Part shown: piece after piece, positions 41,710 through 51,579 of the stretch
Position numbering within the stretch: position 1 is the first letter of the stretch
Layout: every line of letters begins with the position of its first letter
From: Hornefia butyriciproducens
GTDB taxonomy: Bacteria > Bacillota > Clostridia > Peptostreptococcales > Anaerovoracaceae
Length of the DNA stretch: 64,000 nucleotides
Reading direction: 5' to 3'
Assembly (NCBI RefSeq): GCF_009695915.1
Contig: NZ_VUMZ01000001.1
Coordinates: forward strand, 1 to 64,000
Notes under the pieces: model-generated
What the model was told of the DNA's origin: nothing
Database searches by the model: none
The model's input: only the letters and a program-made list of their open reading frames with translations
Made by a program: the position numbers and the translations under genes

Positions 41710-43380
41710 TTACGGCCGAGGCGGCTCCTCACGCTGATTGACTGCGGTACCCAGATTGATCGTTGCCTTCTCCAGTTCCTGAACAACATTGTTGATCCGG
41801 ACCAGTTTCTCCTCCGACATAGACTGACTCATTGCCAGACTGGTGTTGTAGAGAATTCCTTCCAACTCCGTTTCGATTTCCGAAATTTTGCTGCGAACCT
41901 TCTGCACGTCCTCATCCTCAGCGGCAGTCTGTACCGCTTCCGTCATATTCAGCACGCGAACATCATTCATATCCAGTTCGAACTCAGAGTTCCCCAGAAC
42001 CGGGATGGGATCATATCCCAGCTTGTCGTGAATCAGTTTAGCGAAATCCTTTTTGGACTGTTCTTCGCCGTGAACCAGGAAGATCTGCCGCGGCGGCTGC
42101 TGAAATCCGCTGATCCACTCCAGCAGACCGTTCTGGTCTGCATGGCCGGAAAAGCCTTCCAGATTATAGATCTCCGCGTTGACGTGAACCTCCTCACCGA
42201 AGAGCGTGATATCCTTTTTCCCTTCGATCAGGGAGCGACCCAGCGTTCCTTCGCCCTGATATCCCACAAAGATCACGCTGTTTCTGGCGTCCCACAGATT
42301 ATGCTTGAGATGATGACGGATCCGGCCTGCCTCGCACATTCCGCTGGCAGATATAATCACCTTGGGTGTGTGATCCGTGTTCAGCGCTCTGGATTCCTCC
42401 GTACTCCTGGTAAAACGGAGATTCTTGAAATCCAGCGGGTTATCGCCCTTCATAATGTAAGCCTTTGTCTCCTCGTCAAAAACCTGTGCGTTGTTGCGGA
42501 AAACCTCCGTGGCCGTGGTCGCCATCGGACTGTCCACGATCACATCGACTTTATCCAGTTCCTGGCGGTAATCCGGGCTGGACTTCTCATAAAACCGGTT
42601 GAGTTCATAAATCAGTTCCTGAGTCCGTCCGACCGCAAAAGACGGAATCACCACGGTTCCGCCCCGTCTGGTCGTTTTCAGAATGATATCGATCAGCTGT
42701 TTGACGCTCATGGAATTCTGCGCATGGTTGCGGTTCCCGTATGTCGTCTCCATGATCACACAGTCCGCTTTTTTAATCGTGACCGGATCTCTCAGAATCG
42801 GACGATTCTTCATCCCCAGGTCTCCGGAGAACACGATCTTACTCTCCCGTTCCCCTTCAGTGACCCATATCTCCGTAATTGCGGAGCCCAGGATATGACC
42901 GGCGTCATTGAACACAATTTTCATATCGTCGTTGAGACGGATCTGCTGATCGTATAAAATCGGTTCCACATATTTCAGGGCCTCTTGTGCGTCTTCCGTG
43001 GTGTACAAAGGATCAATCGGCGGTTTTCCGGCTCTCAGATTTCGCTTACTCTGCCACTGCGCGTCCATTTCGTGAATATGCGCGCTGTCCAGCAGCATGA
43101 CTTCCAGCAGGTCGGCTGTCGCATCCGTGCAATAGATCTTGCCCCGAAAACCTCTTTTTACCAGCAGGGGAATCCGCCCGCAGTGATCGATATGCGCATG
43201 ACTCAGTATCATGCATTCGACCTCGGACGGCTCAAACGGGAACGGATCAGCGTTCAAGGCCTCCTGCGCCTTCCCTCCCTGAAACTGCCCGCAATCGAGA
43301 AGTACATTATGGTTCTCCGTCTTCAGAAGATGACAGGAACCTGTAACTCCCGTAGTCGCTCCGCAGAACATGATTTTCAT
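41710..43380 (-). CDS. beta-CASP metallo-beta-lactamase fold ribonuclease-like protein
   Basis: A 556-residue protein of the CPSF/YSH1-like family that typically cleaves RNA. Metal ligands: HAHIDHCGR near residue 57, DAGHILGSA near 165 and FSGDLG near 190. The beta-CASP region follows, with PSFAVGRTQELIYEL, the ASGMCEAGRIRHHL motif and FSGHADQNGLLEWI. A C-terminal extension of about 70 residues is helical and acidic. The ATG at 43380 is chosen because TGGAGGTGACTACT lies directly upstream. It differs from RNase J by its shorter length and motif spacing. The substrate is unknown. Confidence 0.9.
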   Translation of the reverse strand: MKIMFCGATTGVTGSCHLLKTENHNVLLDCGQFQGGKAQEALNADPFPFEPSEVECMILSHAHIDHCGRIPLLVKRGFRGKIYCTDATADLLEVMLLDSAHIHEMDAQWQSKRNLRAGKPPIDPLYTTEDAQEALKYVEPILYDQQIRLNDDMKIVFNDAGHILGSAITEIWVTEGERESKIVFSGDLGMKNRPILRDPVTIKKADCVIMETTYGNRNHAQNSMSVKQLIDIILKTTRRGGTVVIPSFAVGRTQELIYELNRFYEKSSPDYRQELDKVDVIVDSPMATTATEVFRNNAQVFDEETKAYIMKGDNPLDFKNLRFTRSTEESRALNTDHTPKVIISASGMCEAGRIRHHLKHNLWDARNSVIFVGYQGEGTLGRSLIEGKKDITLFGEEVHVNAEIYNLEGFSGHADQNGLLEWISGFQQPPRQIFLVHGEEQSKKDFAKLIHDKLGYDPIPVLGNSEFELDMNDVRVLNMTEAVQTAAEDEDVQKVRSKISEIETELEGILYNTSLAMSQSMSEEKLVRINNVVQELEKATINLGTAVNQREEPPRP

Positions 43381-43426
43381 AGTAGTCACCTCCAGGTTTG
43401 TTTCAATCCGCTTCAGCGATTATATT

Positions 43427-43990
43427 CTAATCTATATTCAGCGTCCAGAGTCCGGTCTCACCGGTGGACACCACCGACGCACCCGCCTCCAGGGCCGCCT
43501 TGACTTCTTCTTTTGTTTCCACAAGTCCGCCCGCGATGACGGGAACCTGAACCAGTGAAGAGAATTCACTGATTTTCTTTGTTACAATAGCCGGCATAAT
43601 CTCAACGATGTCCGGTCTGGAGATTTTGATGGAATCCAGCGACGTTCCCACAGAATGAGAATCGATCATAAAAAAACGCTGAACGGTGATCATTCCCAGG
43701 TCCTTCGCGATCTTCACCAGGTTGGTGCGGGTCGTGCAGATCCCATCCACTCCCTGTTTCTTCAGGTATTCCAGCCCCGCGCGATCCTTTCCGATGCCCT
43801 CAGCGAAGTCCACGTGCACAAAGGCCTTTTTGCCCGCACTGTGGATCTCCCGGATGCTGGGCGTCAACGTCATGATATTCGAATGAAGCAGGAAAATCAT
43901 ATCCACCTCCGACCGGAGTGCAGCGCTGAAATCCTTTTCTGTCCGTATCGCCGCCGCGATTTTGTGCCTGATGAAATTTACCTCTGCCAT
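43427..43990 (-). CDS. glpP: glycerol-3-phosphate responsive antiterminator GlpP
   Basis: A 187-residue TIM-barrel-like RNA-binding regulator. In B. subtilis GlpP binds glycerol-3-phosphate and prevents termination in glp leaders. Family motifs include FLLHSNIMTLTPSIREIHSA, KKAFVHVDFAEGIGKD, RFFMIDSHSVGTSLDSI, VEIMPAIVTKKI and PVIAGGLVETKEEV. GGAGATGATGAGAC precedes the ATG. No glpF, glpK or glpD lies beside it, so it acts on distant genes. It is 39 nt from the PHP gene upstream on the same strand. Confidence 0.94.
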   Translation of the reverse strand: MAEVNFIRHKIAAAIRTEKDFSAALRSEVDMIFLLHSNIMTLTPSIREIHSAGKKAFVHVDFAEGIGKDRAGLEYLKKQGVDGICTTRTNLVKIAKDLGMITVQRFFMIDSHSVGTSLDSIKISRPDIVEIMPAIVTKKISEFSSLVQVPVIAGGLVETKEEVKAALEAGASVVSTGETGLWTLNID

Positions 43991-44029
43991 GTCTCATCAT
44001 CTCCTTTTGGTTTCTGGCATTTCATACAA

Positions 44030-44839
44030 TTACTGATGTGGTTCAAACTCCGGACCGTGATAATCCGATCCCTCAGTGACGTGCAGCTTATATTTCTCCG
44101 CCAGCTTCACCAGCGCAATCCCCTGCTCGTGAGTCGCAGACGGATGGAAGCATTCGAGACCCTTGAGCCCCGCCTTTTTCAGCTGCTTCACAATTTCCTC
44201 CAGGCGGCGGCAGAAGTCTTCCGAGCCTTTCTCGCCGATGCCTTTTATTTTCATCGGATGCGCCAGAGAAGCGATTCCTCCCGCTCCGTTAATTAACTCA
44301 ATCGCCTTTTGTGCTGTGATCCGTTCACGTCTGACAGCCTTGGCTTCCGGCGATTCAAGAAATTTTCCCGGTGCAAATGCATCTTCCGGTGACTTCACAT
44401 AGCCCTTCTTCTGCAGGGCAAGCGCGAAATTCGGCTTCCCCACGTAAACCTGATCAGGGCGCTGTTTCAGATCCTCCTCCGTCAGATCGTATCCCATCGA
44501 ACGGAGCACATCCAGAAGTTTTCTGTTCCGTTCCGCCCGGGTCTTCCTCAGTTCCGCAAGTGTCTCGTTCAGCGCCGGATTCCCGATATCGATGTAATAG
44601 CCCAGAATATGGAGTTCCGGGCCGTCCGGCAGTTCCGTTCCGAGTTCAATTCCGGAGATGACACTGATTCCCAGTGCTTCGCCGGCGATCTGCGCTGTCT
44701 TTATGCCGTCGATGCCGTCGTGATCGGTCAGCGCGATCAGCCCGTACTCCTCCTGATAATATTTTCTCACCAGCTCTACCGGCGTCATCGTCCCGTCCGA
44801 GCAGGTTGAATGGATATGAAGATCCATTTTCAGTCCCAT
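44030..44839 (-). CDS. PHP-domain phosphoesterase (YciV/RnaAM type)
   Basis: A 269-residue metal-dependent phosphoesterase. The N-terminal MDLHIHSTCSDGTMTPVELV is the classical PHP metal motif, and ALTDHDGIDG and EHPELHILGYY-like segments (GPELHILGYYIDI) follow. Late in the protein GGIASLAHPMKI and EGSDYHGPE give further ligands. Relatives hydrolyse 3',5'-nucleoside bisphosphates or trim RNA 5' ends. The ATG at 44839 follows AGGAGAGCGAAA. A TATAAT lies only 15 nt before the ribosome binding site region, suggesting a very short leader. Confidence 0.9.
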   Translation of the reverse strand: MGLKMDLHIHSTCSDGTMTPVELVRKYYQEEYGLIALTDHDGIDGIKTAQIAGEALGISVISGIELGTELPDGPELHILGYYIDIGNPALNETLAELRKTRAERNRKLLDVLRSMGYDLTEEDLKQRPDQVYVGKPNFALALQKKGYVKSPEDAFAPGKFLESPEAKAVRRERITAQKAIELINGAGGIASLAHPMKIKGIGEKGSEDFCRRLEEIVKQLKKAGLKGLECFHPSATHEQGIALVKLAEKYKLHVTEGSDYHGPEFEPHQ

Positions 44840-44871
44840 TTTCGCTCTCCTATTATACTGCGTGTTCTGCC

Positions 44872-44930
44872 GTCGAATGCGCCTGAAATATCTGTAAGAC
44901 AAAGAGTATATTCGGCGGCCTGCCGCAAGG
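44872..44930 (+). repeat. dispersed repeat family 1, copy C
   Basis: Diverged copy of 257-333: GTCGAATGCGCCTGAAATATC, then TAAGACAAAGAGTATATTCGG and CCTGCCGCAAGG. Similarity may extend left to about 44860. The palindrome is imperfect here. It lies between the PHP gene and the DJ-1 gene. Confidence 0.65.
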
Positions 44931-44951
44931 TCATCCGCCCTCTCATCTGTG

Positions 44952-45494
44952 TTATCTGTACAGAAGACCTTCGCGGACCTCCTCCGCGGCTGTTTTGTCC
45001 TTCAGGAACGCAATCAGCGCCAGACCGAAATCCATCGCGGTTCCCGGTCCCTGCGACGTGATCACAAAATCATCAGTCACTACCTTCTCGTTCACCGGCT
45101 CCGCACCGCAGAGCTCAGCTTCCATTCCCCGGTATATCGTGGCTCTTTTCCCCTTCAGAATACCGAGCTGACCCAGAACCATCGGCGCGGCGCAGATGGC
45201 TGCCACCGGCCTCCTGTTTCCGGCCCGCTCAAGCAGGGCGTCGGTCAGCGGGCGGCAGGATGCAAGGTTTACGGTTCCCGGCATTCCACCGGGGAGCACC
45301 ACCATTTCGGCCGTTGTAAGCTCTGCCTCCGATAGTTCCAGATCTGCCCGTACACTGATTCCGTGAGAACCGGATACTTCTTTGTTTCCGGAAACTGATA
45401 CGGTGCTTACCTCAATTTCCGCTCTCCTGAGAAGATCAGCCACGGTGACCGCCTCGACCTCCTCAAAGCCTTCCGCAAGCATTAAATAAACCAT
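44952..45494 (-). CDS. DJ-1/PfpI family protein
   Basis: A 180-residue DJ-1 superfamily protein. The start at 45494 follows GTAGGAGGAACC and gives MVYLMLAEGFEEVEAVTVAD, the family N terminus with the conserved glutamate. The nucleophilic cysteine lies in VAAICAAPMVLGQLGIL, followed by GKRATIYRGME. Family members include glyoxalase III, deglycase-like and stress proteins. An unspecified role in detoxification is the safest statement. It lies 56 nt downstream of pduL across a strong inverted repeat. Confidence 0.93.
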   Translation of the reverse strand: MVYLMLAEGFEEVEAVTVADLLRRAEIEVSTVSVSGNKEVSGSHGISVRADLELSEAELTTAEMVVLPGGMPGTVNLASCRPLTDALLERAGNRRPVAAICAAPMVLGQLGILKGKRATIYRGMEAELCGAEPVNEKVVTDDFVITSQGPGTAMDFGLALIAFLKDKTAAEEVREGLLYR

Positions 45495-45513
45495 GGTTCC
45501 TCCTACAAACAAC

Positions 45514-45538
45514 GGGATAGGCAAAGAATGCCTATCCC
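45514..45538. repeat. inverted repeat between pduL and the DJ-1 gene
   Basis: GGGATAGGCA-AAGAA-TGCCTATCCC is a perfect 10-bp stem. On the plus strand CCGTCGTTTTTTC follows; on the minus strand, the direction of transcription, CGTTGTTTG follows just before the DJ-1 ribosome binding site. It may partially terminate or protect the pduL message. Confidence 0.8.
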
Positions 45539-45550
45539 CGTCGTTTTTTC

Positions 45551-46132
45551 TCACTCGTCCAGAAGAATTTCTCCTTCAATGCCGCCGCCCATTGCCGCGG
45601 CGTTTGCTTCATCTGTATCCACATGGACCTCTGCGGTATAGTAGTCTTTGACTCTTGCAACGACATCATCGTAGATGGTGGTTCTGTCCGGAGTCTCGAT
45701 TTTCAGTTTCAGAATCTGTCCGTCCTTGATTCCGAGAGGCTCTGCCTGACTCGGATGGAAGTGAGCATGTCTCTTGGCAACGATTACGCCGTATTCCAGA
45801 TCAACCTCTCCCTTCGGTCCGATAATCTTACATCCCGGCGTTCCCTGAACATCTCCTGATTCCCGGATGGGAGCGTCGATTCCAATCTGTCTGCAGTCTG
45901 TCAATGCAAGTTCCAGCTGTGTATCCTTACGGCATGGCCCGAGAACGCGGATTCCCTTGAATGTGGTCTTGGGGCCGACGATGTCAACCTTTTCCTCGGA
46001 AGCAAACTGACCCGGCTGAATCAGTTCCTTCTTGAGCGTCAACTCGTAGCCTTTGCCGAATAATGTGTCCAGATCTTCCTGATCCAGGTGGATGTGCTTG
46101 TTTGAAGCATTCACCTTGATTTTGTAACCCAT
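45551..46132 (-). CDS. pduL: PduL-type phosphotransacylase
   Basis: Interconverts acyl-CoA and acyl-phosphate (acetyl or propionyl), which with acetate kinase yields ATP. 193 residues. Metal-binding histidines appear in NASNKHIHLDQEDLDTLFG and AKRHAHFHPSQAE, and the C-terminal VHVDTDEANA is typical. The ATG at 46132 is chosen because GAGAGG lies 8 nt upstream; an ATG 6 nt earlier is too close. There is no N-terminal encapsulation helix and no microcompartment shell gene nearby, so it is a cytosolic housekeeping form. Confidence 0.94.
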   Translation of the reverse strand: MGYKIKVNASNKHIHLDQEDLDTLFGKGYELTLKKELIQPGQFASEEKVDIVGPKTTFKGIRVLGPCRKDTQLELALTDCRQIGIDAPIRESGDVQGTPGCKIIGPKGEVDLEYGVIVAKRHAHFHPSQAEPLGIKDGQILKLKIETPDRTTIYDDVVARVKDYYTAEVHVDTDEANAAAMGGGIEGEILLDE

Positions 46133-46333
46133 TGTCATTACCTCTCTCTCTTTTCATTGGATAAAATTATATTTTGGAGTGCGCCGGTCCGTATTATTCC
46201 GTTCCCGCGGATATGCGGGCGCGCAGCGCAGACACTTTCAGTTTAATTTCGACCGACCCAAAAGCCGGATCATCCGGGTTCCGGGAAACCGCGGTCGGGC
46301 TTAGCAGCCGGGCCTGTTCCGGACTTCAGGAAA

Positions 46334-46870
46334 TCAGATGCCTGTCGATTCCAGATAACTGATATACGGCAGGTTTCTGTATTTCTGGTCGTAGTCCAGT
46401 CCGTAACCGATTATGAACAGGTCCTCAACCTCGAAGCCGATATAGTCGGCCACAAGATCATTCTTGCGGCGGGACGGCTTGTCCAGCATGGTGCAGATTC
46501 GGACAGATCGGGGATTCCGGTCGGAAAGGTACTCCTTCAGATACTTCAGGGTCGTCCCGGTGTCCACGATGTCCTCGATGATCAGAACATTCTTGTCATA
46601 GATATTCATATCGATATCCTTTGTAATCTTGACGATTCCGGAACTCGTGGTGCTGGAGCCGTAGCTGGACGCTGACACAAAATCGATTTTCACGTCGCAC
46701 GTCACATATTTCATCAGCTCGCTCATCCACATGACCGCACCCTTCAGCGTTCCGAGCATGATCAGTTCCTGCCCTTCATAATCCCTGGAGATCTGCTTTC
46801 CCAGTTCCTTCGCACGCTTCTGAATGTCTTTTTCTGTATATAAAATATTTCCGACGATTTCTTTCGCCAT
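46334..46870 (-). CDS. hpt: hypoxanthine phosphoribosyltransferase
   Basis: Purine salvage enzyme converting hypoxanthine or guanine with PRPP to IMP or GMP. 178 residues. The PRPP loop VLIIEDIVDTGTTLKYL, the substrate region GSSTTSSGIVKI and the C-terminal GYGLDYDQKYRNLPYI are all present. It is 8 nt downstream of the YkvA-type gene on the same strand, so it ends the tig-to-hpt run of minus-strand genes. The 200 bp between hpt and pduL show no gene. Confidence 0.97.
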   Translation of the reverse strand: MAKEIVGNILYTEKDIQKRAKELGKQISRDYEGQELIMLGTLKGAVMWMSELMKYVTCDVKIDFVSASSYGSSTTSSGIVKITKDIDMNIYDKNVLIIEDIVDTGTTLKYLKEYLSDRNPRSVRICTMLDKPSRRKNDLVADYIGFEVEDLFIIGYGLDYDQKYRNLPYISYLESTGI

Positions 46871-46878
46871 ACTCTCTC

Positions 46879-47229
46879 CTACTTCCCGGGATCCGTCTCC
46901 GGCCCCGTTTCATCTTCCCTGCTGTCATCGTCCACTACACTAAATTCTACACCATCCACTATATTCTTGTCACGGAATTTTTTTGACAGATCTCCGTTTT
47001 TATCCCCCTTCCAGTAAATATCCAGCTCATCTTTCAGATTCCAGATGATGAAAATCCACAGGATGATATCGTCAAGGGGAAATACCGGAATCAGATCGAT
47101 GGGTGCCAGGACATAGATGATTCCGAAGATCACCAGCAGTTTTTTTCTTTTTTTGACTGTCTTATCCCTGAGAAAATAGGGAATGACCCGAAGCCTGTTC
47201 AGCAGGATCCGCAATCCAAGGTAATTCAT
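46879..47229 (-). CDS. YkvA family membrane protein (DUF1232)
   Basis: A 116-residue protein with the DUF1232 signature IIYVLAPIDLIPVFPLDDI inside a hydrophobic region of one or two membrane segments. The N terminus is basic (KKRKKLL) and the C-terminal 40 residues are acidic and polar. The function of the family is not established. The start ATG follows the ysxC stop codon directly, with no spacing, so translation is coupled. Confidence 0.9.
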   Translation of the reverse strand: MNYLGLRILLNRLRVIPYFLRDKTVKKRKKLLVIFGIIYVLAPIDLIPVFPLDDIILWIFIIWNLKDELDIYWKGDKNGDLSKKFRDKNIVDGVEFSVVDDDSREDETGPETDPGK

Positions 47230-47820
47230 CTATTCCTCCAGAACCTTTTCGATCACGTCCAGAAGCTGTTCTGTGCCGGTTCGTTTCAGCGCGGATACCG
47301 GAAGGAGAATATCCTCCGGCCCGAGCTTCAGCTCTTTCCGGATCCCGGCGAGGTTCTTCGCCTGTTCATTCCGGCTGACCTTATCGGCCTTGGTCGCCAC
47401 GACGATCCCGTCCAGACCGTAATGGCGGAGATACTCGTACATCTGCAGATCCTGGCGGGTGGGTGCGTGCCGGATATCCACCAGCTGTATCACGCACCGC
47501 AGCCCCTCCCGGGTGCCGAGATACCTTTCCATCATCTGTCCCCAGTCCTCTGTCACGGACTTTGACACCTTCGCGTATCCGTATCCCGGAAGATCCACGA
47601 TACGGAACCGGTCATTAATCCGATAAAAATTGATGGTCCTCGTCTTTCCCGGCGCGCCCGAAACCCTCGCAAGGTTTTTTCGGCCGGTCAGCAGATTCAA
47701 AAGTGATGATTTTCCCACATTGGAGCGGCCGGCGAAAGCGATTTCTGCCGAGCCGTCCGGCGGGTACTGAGCCGGACGTACCGCAACGGCCTCCAGTTCT
47801 GATTTATTGATTTTTAGCAT
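47230..47820 (-). CDS. ysxC: ribosome biogenesis GTPase YsxC/EngB
   Basis: GTPase needed for late 50S subunit assembly. 196 residues. G1 is GRSNVGKSSLLNLLTG, G3 DLPGYGYAKVSKSV and G4 TKADKV, with the usual K-threonine G2 region KTRTINFY. It starts 8 nt after the lon stop, the same order as lonA-ysxC in B. subtilis. Confidence 0.97.
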   Translation of the reverse strand: MLKINKSELEAVAVRPAQYPPDGSAEIAFAGRSNVGKSSLLNLLTGRKNLARVSGAPGKTRTINFYRINDRFRIVDLPGYGYAKVSKSVTEDWGQMMERYLGTREGLRCVIQLVDIRHAPTRQDLQMYEYLRHYGLDGIVVATKADKVSRNEQAKNLAGIRKELKLGPEDILLPVSALKRTGTEQLLDVIEKVLEE

Positions 47821-47828
47821 TTCCCGTT

Positions 47829-50228
47829 CTATTTAACAAGGGCGTTCTCCAGCGCCTCTTTCACATCTTCGATCAGCACAAAATCCAGGTCGCGTCTTAC
47901 GCTCTGAGGAATTTCGTCGATGTCTCTGGCATTTTCCTTCGGCAGAAGAATCTTCCGGATTCCTGCCCGGTGCGCAGCCAGAACCTTCTCACGGATACCG
48001 CCTACCGGCAAAACCTTCCCCCTAAGCGTAATCTCGCCGGTCATGGCAATTTCGCGGTCAACGGGAGTCTTTGTCAGCGCAGAAACCACACTGGTGCACA
48101 TGGTAACTCCCGCCGACGGGCCGTCCTTGGGAACGGCGCCCTCAGGTACATGGATGTGCATATCATACTTTTTGTAAAAATCTTCTTCGATACCGTACCG
48201 GCTTGCGATACTGCGCACATAACTGACGCCGATCTTCGCCGATTCCTGCATCACGTCGCCCAACTGGCCCGTCAGGTTCAGCTTTCCTGTCCCCGGGACC
48301 ACCGAAGTCTCGATTTTCAGCGTGTCGCCGCCAACGCGGGTCCAGGCCATTCCGGTGGTTACGCCGATGGGATTTTCGCCCTCCAGTACGTCATAATGGA
48401 AGATGTGTTTCCCCATATAGCGCTCCAGATTTCGCGGGGTCACATTGTAGGTTCTGCCCTTTTCAGTCACCACTCTTCTGGCCACCTTTCGGCAGACGCT
48501 TCCTATGCTCCGTTCTAGGTTCCTGACGCCGGACTCTCTCGTATAGTAGTTCACAAGATCGTGAAGAGCGTTCTCCGAGATCCTGATATTTTCCTTTTTC
48601 AGACCGTTAGCCTTGATTTCCTTCGGGATAAGGTATTTCTGAGCGATTTTCACCTTTTCCTGTTCCGTATACCCGGGAACCTCGATCACTTCCATTCTGT
48701 CCAGCAACGGCTCCGGTATCGTATCCACCGAATTGGCTGTGGTGATGAACATGACCTTGCTCAGGTCAAAGGGGATCTCCAGAAAATGGTCGGTGAAGGT
48801 ATTGTTCTGCTCAGGATCCAGGACCTCCAGCAGTGCCGAAGCCGGATCCCCCCGGAAGTCCGCACCTATTTTGTCCACCTCGTCAAATAGGAACAGCGGA
48901 TTGTTCGTTCCGGCGTCCTTGATTCCGTTGATTACCCTGCCCGGAATCGCGCCGATGTAGGTTCTTCTGTGACCGCGGATCTCCGCCTCATCCCGGACGC
49001 CACCCAGCGACATACGGATGAACTCTCTTCCCGTCGCTCTCGCAATGGATCTGGCGATAGACGTCTTTCCGACTCCCGGCGGCCCTACAAGGCACAGAAT
49101 CGGACCCCGTATAGCTTTGGACAGATGCACCACTGCCAGGTACTCCAGGATGCGTTCCTTGACCTTTTTCATGCCGTAGTGATCCTCCTCCAGTATCTTC
49201 TCCGCCTTCTTCAGATTGGAATTCACCCGGGAGGATTTGTTCCAGGGCAGATCGAGAATGGTTTCCACATAATTGCGGATTACCGAGCTCTCTGCCGAAG
49301 ATGGCATCATCTTGGAGAACTTGCTGATTTCCTTGCGAACCTTCTCGTCCACCTTCTCATCCAGCTTCAATTCGTCCAGTTTCTCCAGCCATTCCGCAGA
49401 CTCCGCACCGGCATCCTCCTCAACGCCCAGTTCTGTCTGGATCGCTTTCAGCTTCTCCCGGAGGAAGTATTCCCTCTGTCCGTTGTCGATATTCTCTTTG
49501 ACCTTCTGCGAAAGTTCCTTCTCAATCACAGCGATCTCGTTTTCCTCTCCGATTAACTCTGTCAGTGCCTTCAGTCTTTCGGAGAAATTCAGTTCACCCA
49601 GAATGTTTTGTTTTCTTGCGCAGCTGACAAAGAGCTCATTGGCGATTTTGTCAATCATGGGCCCGGGTTCTGTGACTGCCAGTGTCTTGTCGACCACCTC
49701 GTCTGTAATCTGTGAGGTCAGCGCTGCGTATTCCACAAATTCCTCTCGGATGATGCGCATCGCGGCCTTATCCTCCAGCGATAGTTCTTCCTCGCGAATG
49801 TCCTCCTCCAGACGGTTGATTGTTGCGGAAATATAAGTTTCTTCTGTTATTACCTGATCGATGCTGCCGCGGCAGATTCCTTCCACAAGTACGCGAACGG
49901 CATCTCCCTGAATTTTCAGCATCTGCTTGACACGCACCACAGTGCCGATTTCATACATATCCTCGACCTTCGGAATCAGGATATTCTCATCCTTCTGCGT
50001 CGCCACGAACATCAGTTTGTCGGAAGCCATGGCATTTTCCAGCGCACGGATGGATTTCTCTCGGCCGATATCAAAATGCACAACGGTGTGCGGAAAGATG
50101 GAAACTCCCCGCAGCGGAATGCAGGGCAGCACTTCCCGTACAACTTCCTCCCGGGACTCTTCCTCTTCCGCCGGTATCATTCCTTCCAGGGTCTCCATCT
50201 GTTCTGTATTTTTATATTCTTCGTTCAT
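47829..50228 (-). CDS. lon: ATP-dependent protease Lon
   Basis: Degrades damaged and regulatory proteins in the cytoplasm. 799 residues, full length. The N-terminal substrate-binding domain ([20 protein letters not shown]) is followed by the AAA+ module with [19 protein letters not shown] and LFDEVDKIG, then the S16 protease with the catalytic Ser in [19 protein letters not shown] and Lys in [15 protein letters not shown]. It lies downstream of clpX behind a short terminator-like hairpin, and GGAGGGG precedes the ATG. Confidence 0.98.
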   Translation of the reverse strand: MNEEYKNTEQMETLEGMIPAEEEESREEVVREVLPCIPLRGVSIFPHTVVHFDIGREKSIRALENAMASDKLMFVATQKDENILIPKVEDMYEIGTVVRVKQMLKIQGDAVRVLVEGICRGSIDQVITEETYISATINRLEEDIREEELSLEDKAAMRIIREEFVEYAALTSQITDEVVDKTLAVTEPGPMIDKIANELFVSCARKQNILGELNFSERLKALTELIGEENEIAVIEKELSQKVKENIDNGQREYFLREKLKAIQTELGVEEDAGAESAEWLEKLDELKLDEKVDEKVRKEISKFSKMMPSSAESSVIRNYVETILDLPWNKSSRVNSNLKKAEKILEEDHYGMKKVKERILEYLAVVHLSKAIRGPILCLVGPPGVGKTSIARSIARATGREFIRMSLGGVRDEAEIRGHRRTYIGAIPGRVINGIKDAGTNNPLFLFDEVDKIGADFRGDPASALLEVLDPEQNNTFTDHFLEIPFDLSKVMFITTANSVDTIPEPLLDRMEVIEVPGYTEQEKVKIAQKYLIPKEIKANGLKKENIRISENALHDLVNYYTRESGVRNLERSIGSVCRKVARRVVTEKGRTYNVTPRNLERYMGKHIFHYDVLEGENPIGVTTGMAWTRVGGDTLKIETSVVPGTGKLNLTGQLGDVMQESAKIGVSYVRSIASRYGIEEDFYKKYDMHIHVPEGAVPKDGPSAGVTMCTSVVSALTKTPVDREIAMTGEITLRGKVLPVGGIREKVLAAHRAGIRKILLPKENARDIDEIPQSVRRDLDFVLIEDVKEALENALVK

Positions 50229-50246
50229 CTAACCCCTCCATTATGC

Positions 50247-50267
50247 AAAAGGCGACATTCCGTCGCC
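50247..50267 (-). terminator. terminator-like hairpin between clpX and lon
   Basis: On the minus strand GGCGAC-GGAAT-GTCGCC is followed by TTTTGC. The stem is only 6-7 bp, so it probably gives partial termination and lowers lon expression relative to clpX. Confidence 0.6.
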
Positions 50268-50273
50268 CTGTTG

Positions 50274-51569
50274 TTAAGATGCATCTGCTTTAGGATCCTT
50301 CTTACTGCTTTCACTTTTCAATACCAGATTCGGCGCTTTATGCTCCGCTATCGTCTCTCTGGTGATAATGCACTTCTCGATATCGTCTCTGGACGGAATC
50401 TCGTACATGATGTCCATCATGGCCTTTTCAAAAATACTGCGAAGTCCCCTTGCTCCCGTCTTTCTGGCAATTGCCCTGCGGGCGATCTCCTGCACCGCAC
50501 CGTCCTCAATCTCCAGTTCTACGCCGTCAATCTCGAACAGTTTCTGATACTGACGGATCAGCGCGTTTTTCGGCTCTTTCATGATGCGGATCAGCGACTC
50601 TTCCGTAAGCTCCTCCAGCGTGACGATTACCGGCAGTCTTCCGATAAACTCCGGAATCAGGCCGAATTTCAGAAGATCCTCCGGTTCCACTCTGGACAGC
50701 AGATCCTTCTCCTCAACCTTGGTCAGCTCCACATCCGAGTTGAAGCCTATGACCTTGTTTCCGATTCTTCTCTGGATAATTTTGTCCAGCCCGTCGAAGG
50801 CTCCTCCGCAAATAAACAGGATATTGGTGGTATCAATCTGAATGAATTCCTGGTGCGGATGCTTCCGTCCGCCCTGCGGCGGCACATTGGCAACCGTTCC
50901 CTCCAGGATCTTCAGCAGCGCCTGCTGTACACCTTCGCCGCTGACGTCCCGTGTAATCGACGGATTCTCGCTTTTCCGGGAGATTTTGTCAATCTCATCC
51001 ACGTAGATAATCCCTCTCTGCGCCTTTTCCACATCGTAGTCCGCCGCCTGCAGCAGTCGGAGCAGAATGTTCTCCACGTCCTCTCCGACATATCCGGCTT
51101 CAGTCAGCGCCGTTGCATCCGCAATCGCGAACGGCACGTTCAGGATTTTCGCTAGTGTCTGCGCCAGCAATGTCTTTCCCGAGCCTGTCGGTCCGATCAT
51201 CACGATGTTGCTCTTCTGCAGCTCCACGCTGTCGCTCTCCGCTCTGGAAAGACCCTCAATCCTCTTATAATGATTGTAGACCGCCACGGCGAGCGCTTTC
51301 TTGGCCTCGTCCTGTCCGATAACATAATCTGACAGAGTCTGCCAGATCTCCTTCGGCTTCTTAAGCTTTCTGGAGTCACGGTCTACCGATGCGTTCTCAC
51401 CCTCCTGCGCTTCCAGCGCGGCCTCACGAATGATGTCCGTACACATTTCAACGCACTCGTCGCAGATGTATACGCCGGGTCCAGCGATCAGCCGTCTCAC
51501 CTGACTCTGAGGCTTTCCGCAGAAGGAGCATCTCAGTTCATTTGTCAAATCATTAAATTTATCAGCCAT
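50274..51569 (-). CDS. clpX: ATP-dependent Clp protease ATP-binding subunit ClpX
   Basis: Unfolds substrates and feeds them to ClpP. The start at 51569 follows GAGGG and gives [20 protein letters not shown]; 431 residues. The N-terminal zinc finger has four cysteines (CSFC and CDEC). The Walker A is [15 protein letters not shown] and Walker [11 protein letters not shown]. The ClpP-docking loop is IGNKVIGF. It starts 10 nt after the clpP stop. Confidence 0.98.
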   Translation of the reverse strand: MADKFNDLTNELRCSFCGKPQSQVRRLIAGPGVYICDECVEMCTDIIREAALEAQEGENASVDRDSRKLKKPKEIWQTLSDYVIGQDEAKKALAVAVYNHYKRIEGLSRAESDSVELQKSNIVMIGPTGSGKTLLAQTLAKILNVPFAIADATALTEAGYVGEDVENILLRLLQAADYDVEKAQRGIIYVDEIDKISRKSENPSITRDVSGEGVQQALLKILEGTVANVPPQGGRKHPHQEFIQIDTTNILFICGGAFDGLDKIIQRRIGNKVIGFNSDVELTKVEEKDLLSRVEPEDLLKFGLIPEFIGRLPVIVTLEELTEESLIRIMKEPKNALIRQYQKLFEIDGVELEIEDGAVQEIARRAIARKTGARGLRSIFEKAMMDIMYEIPSRDDIEKCIITRETIAEHKAPNLVLKSESSKKDPKADAS

Positions 51570-51579
51570 TTTTCCCTCG

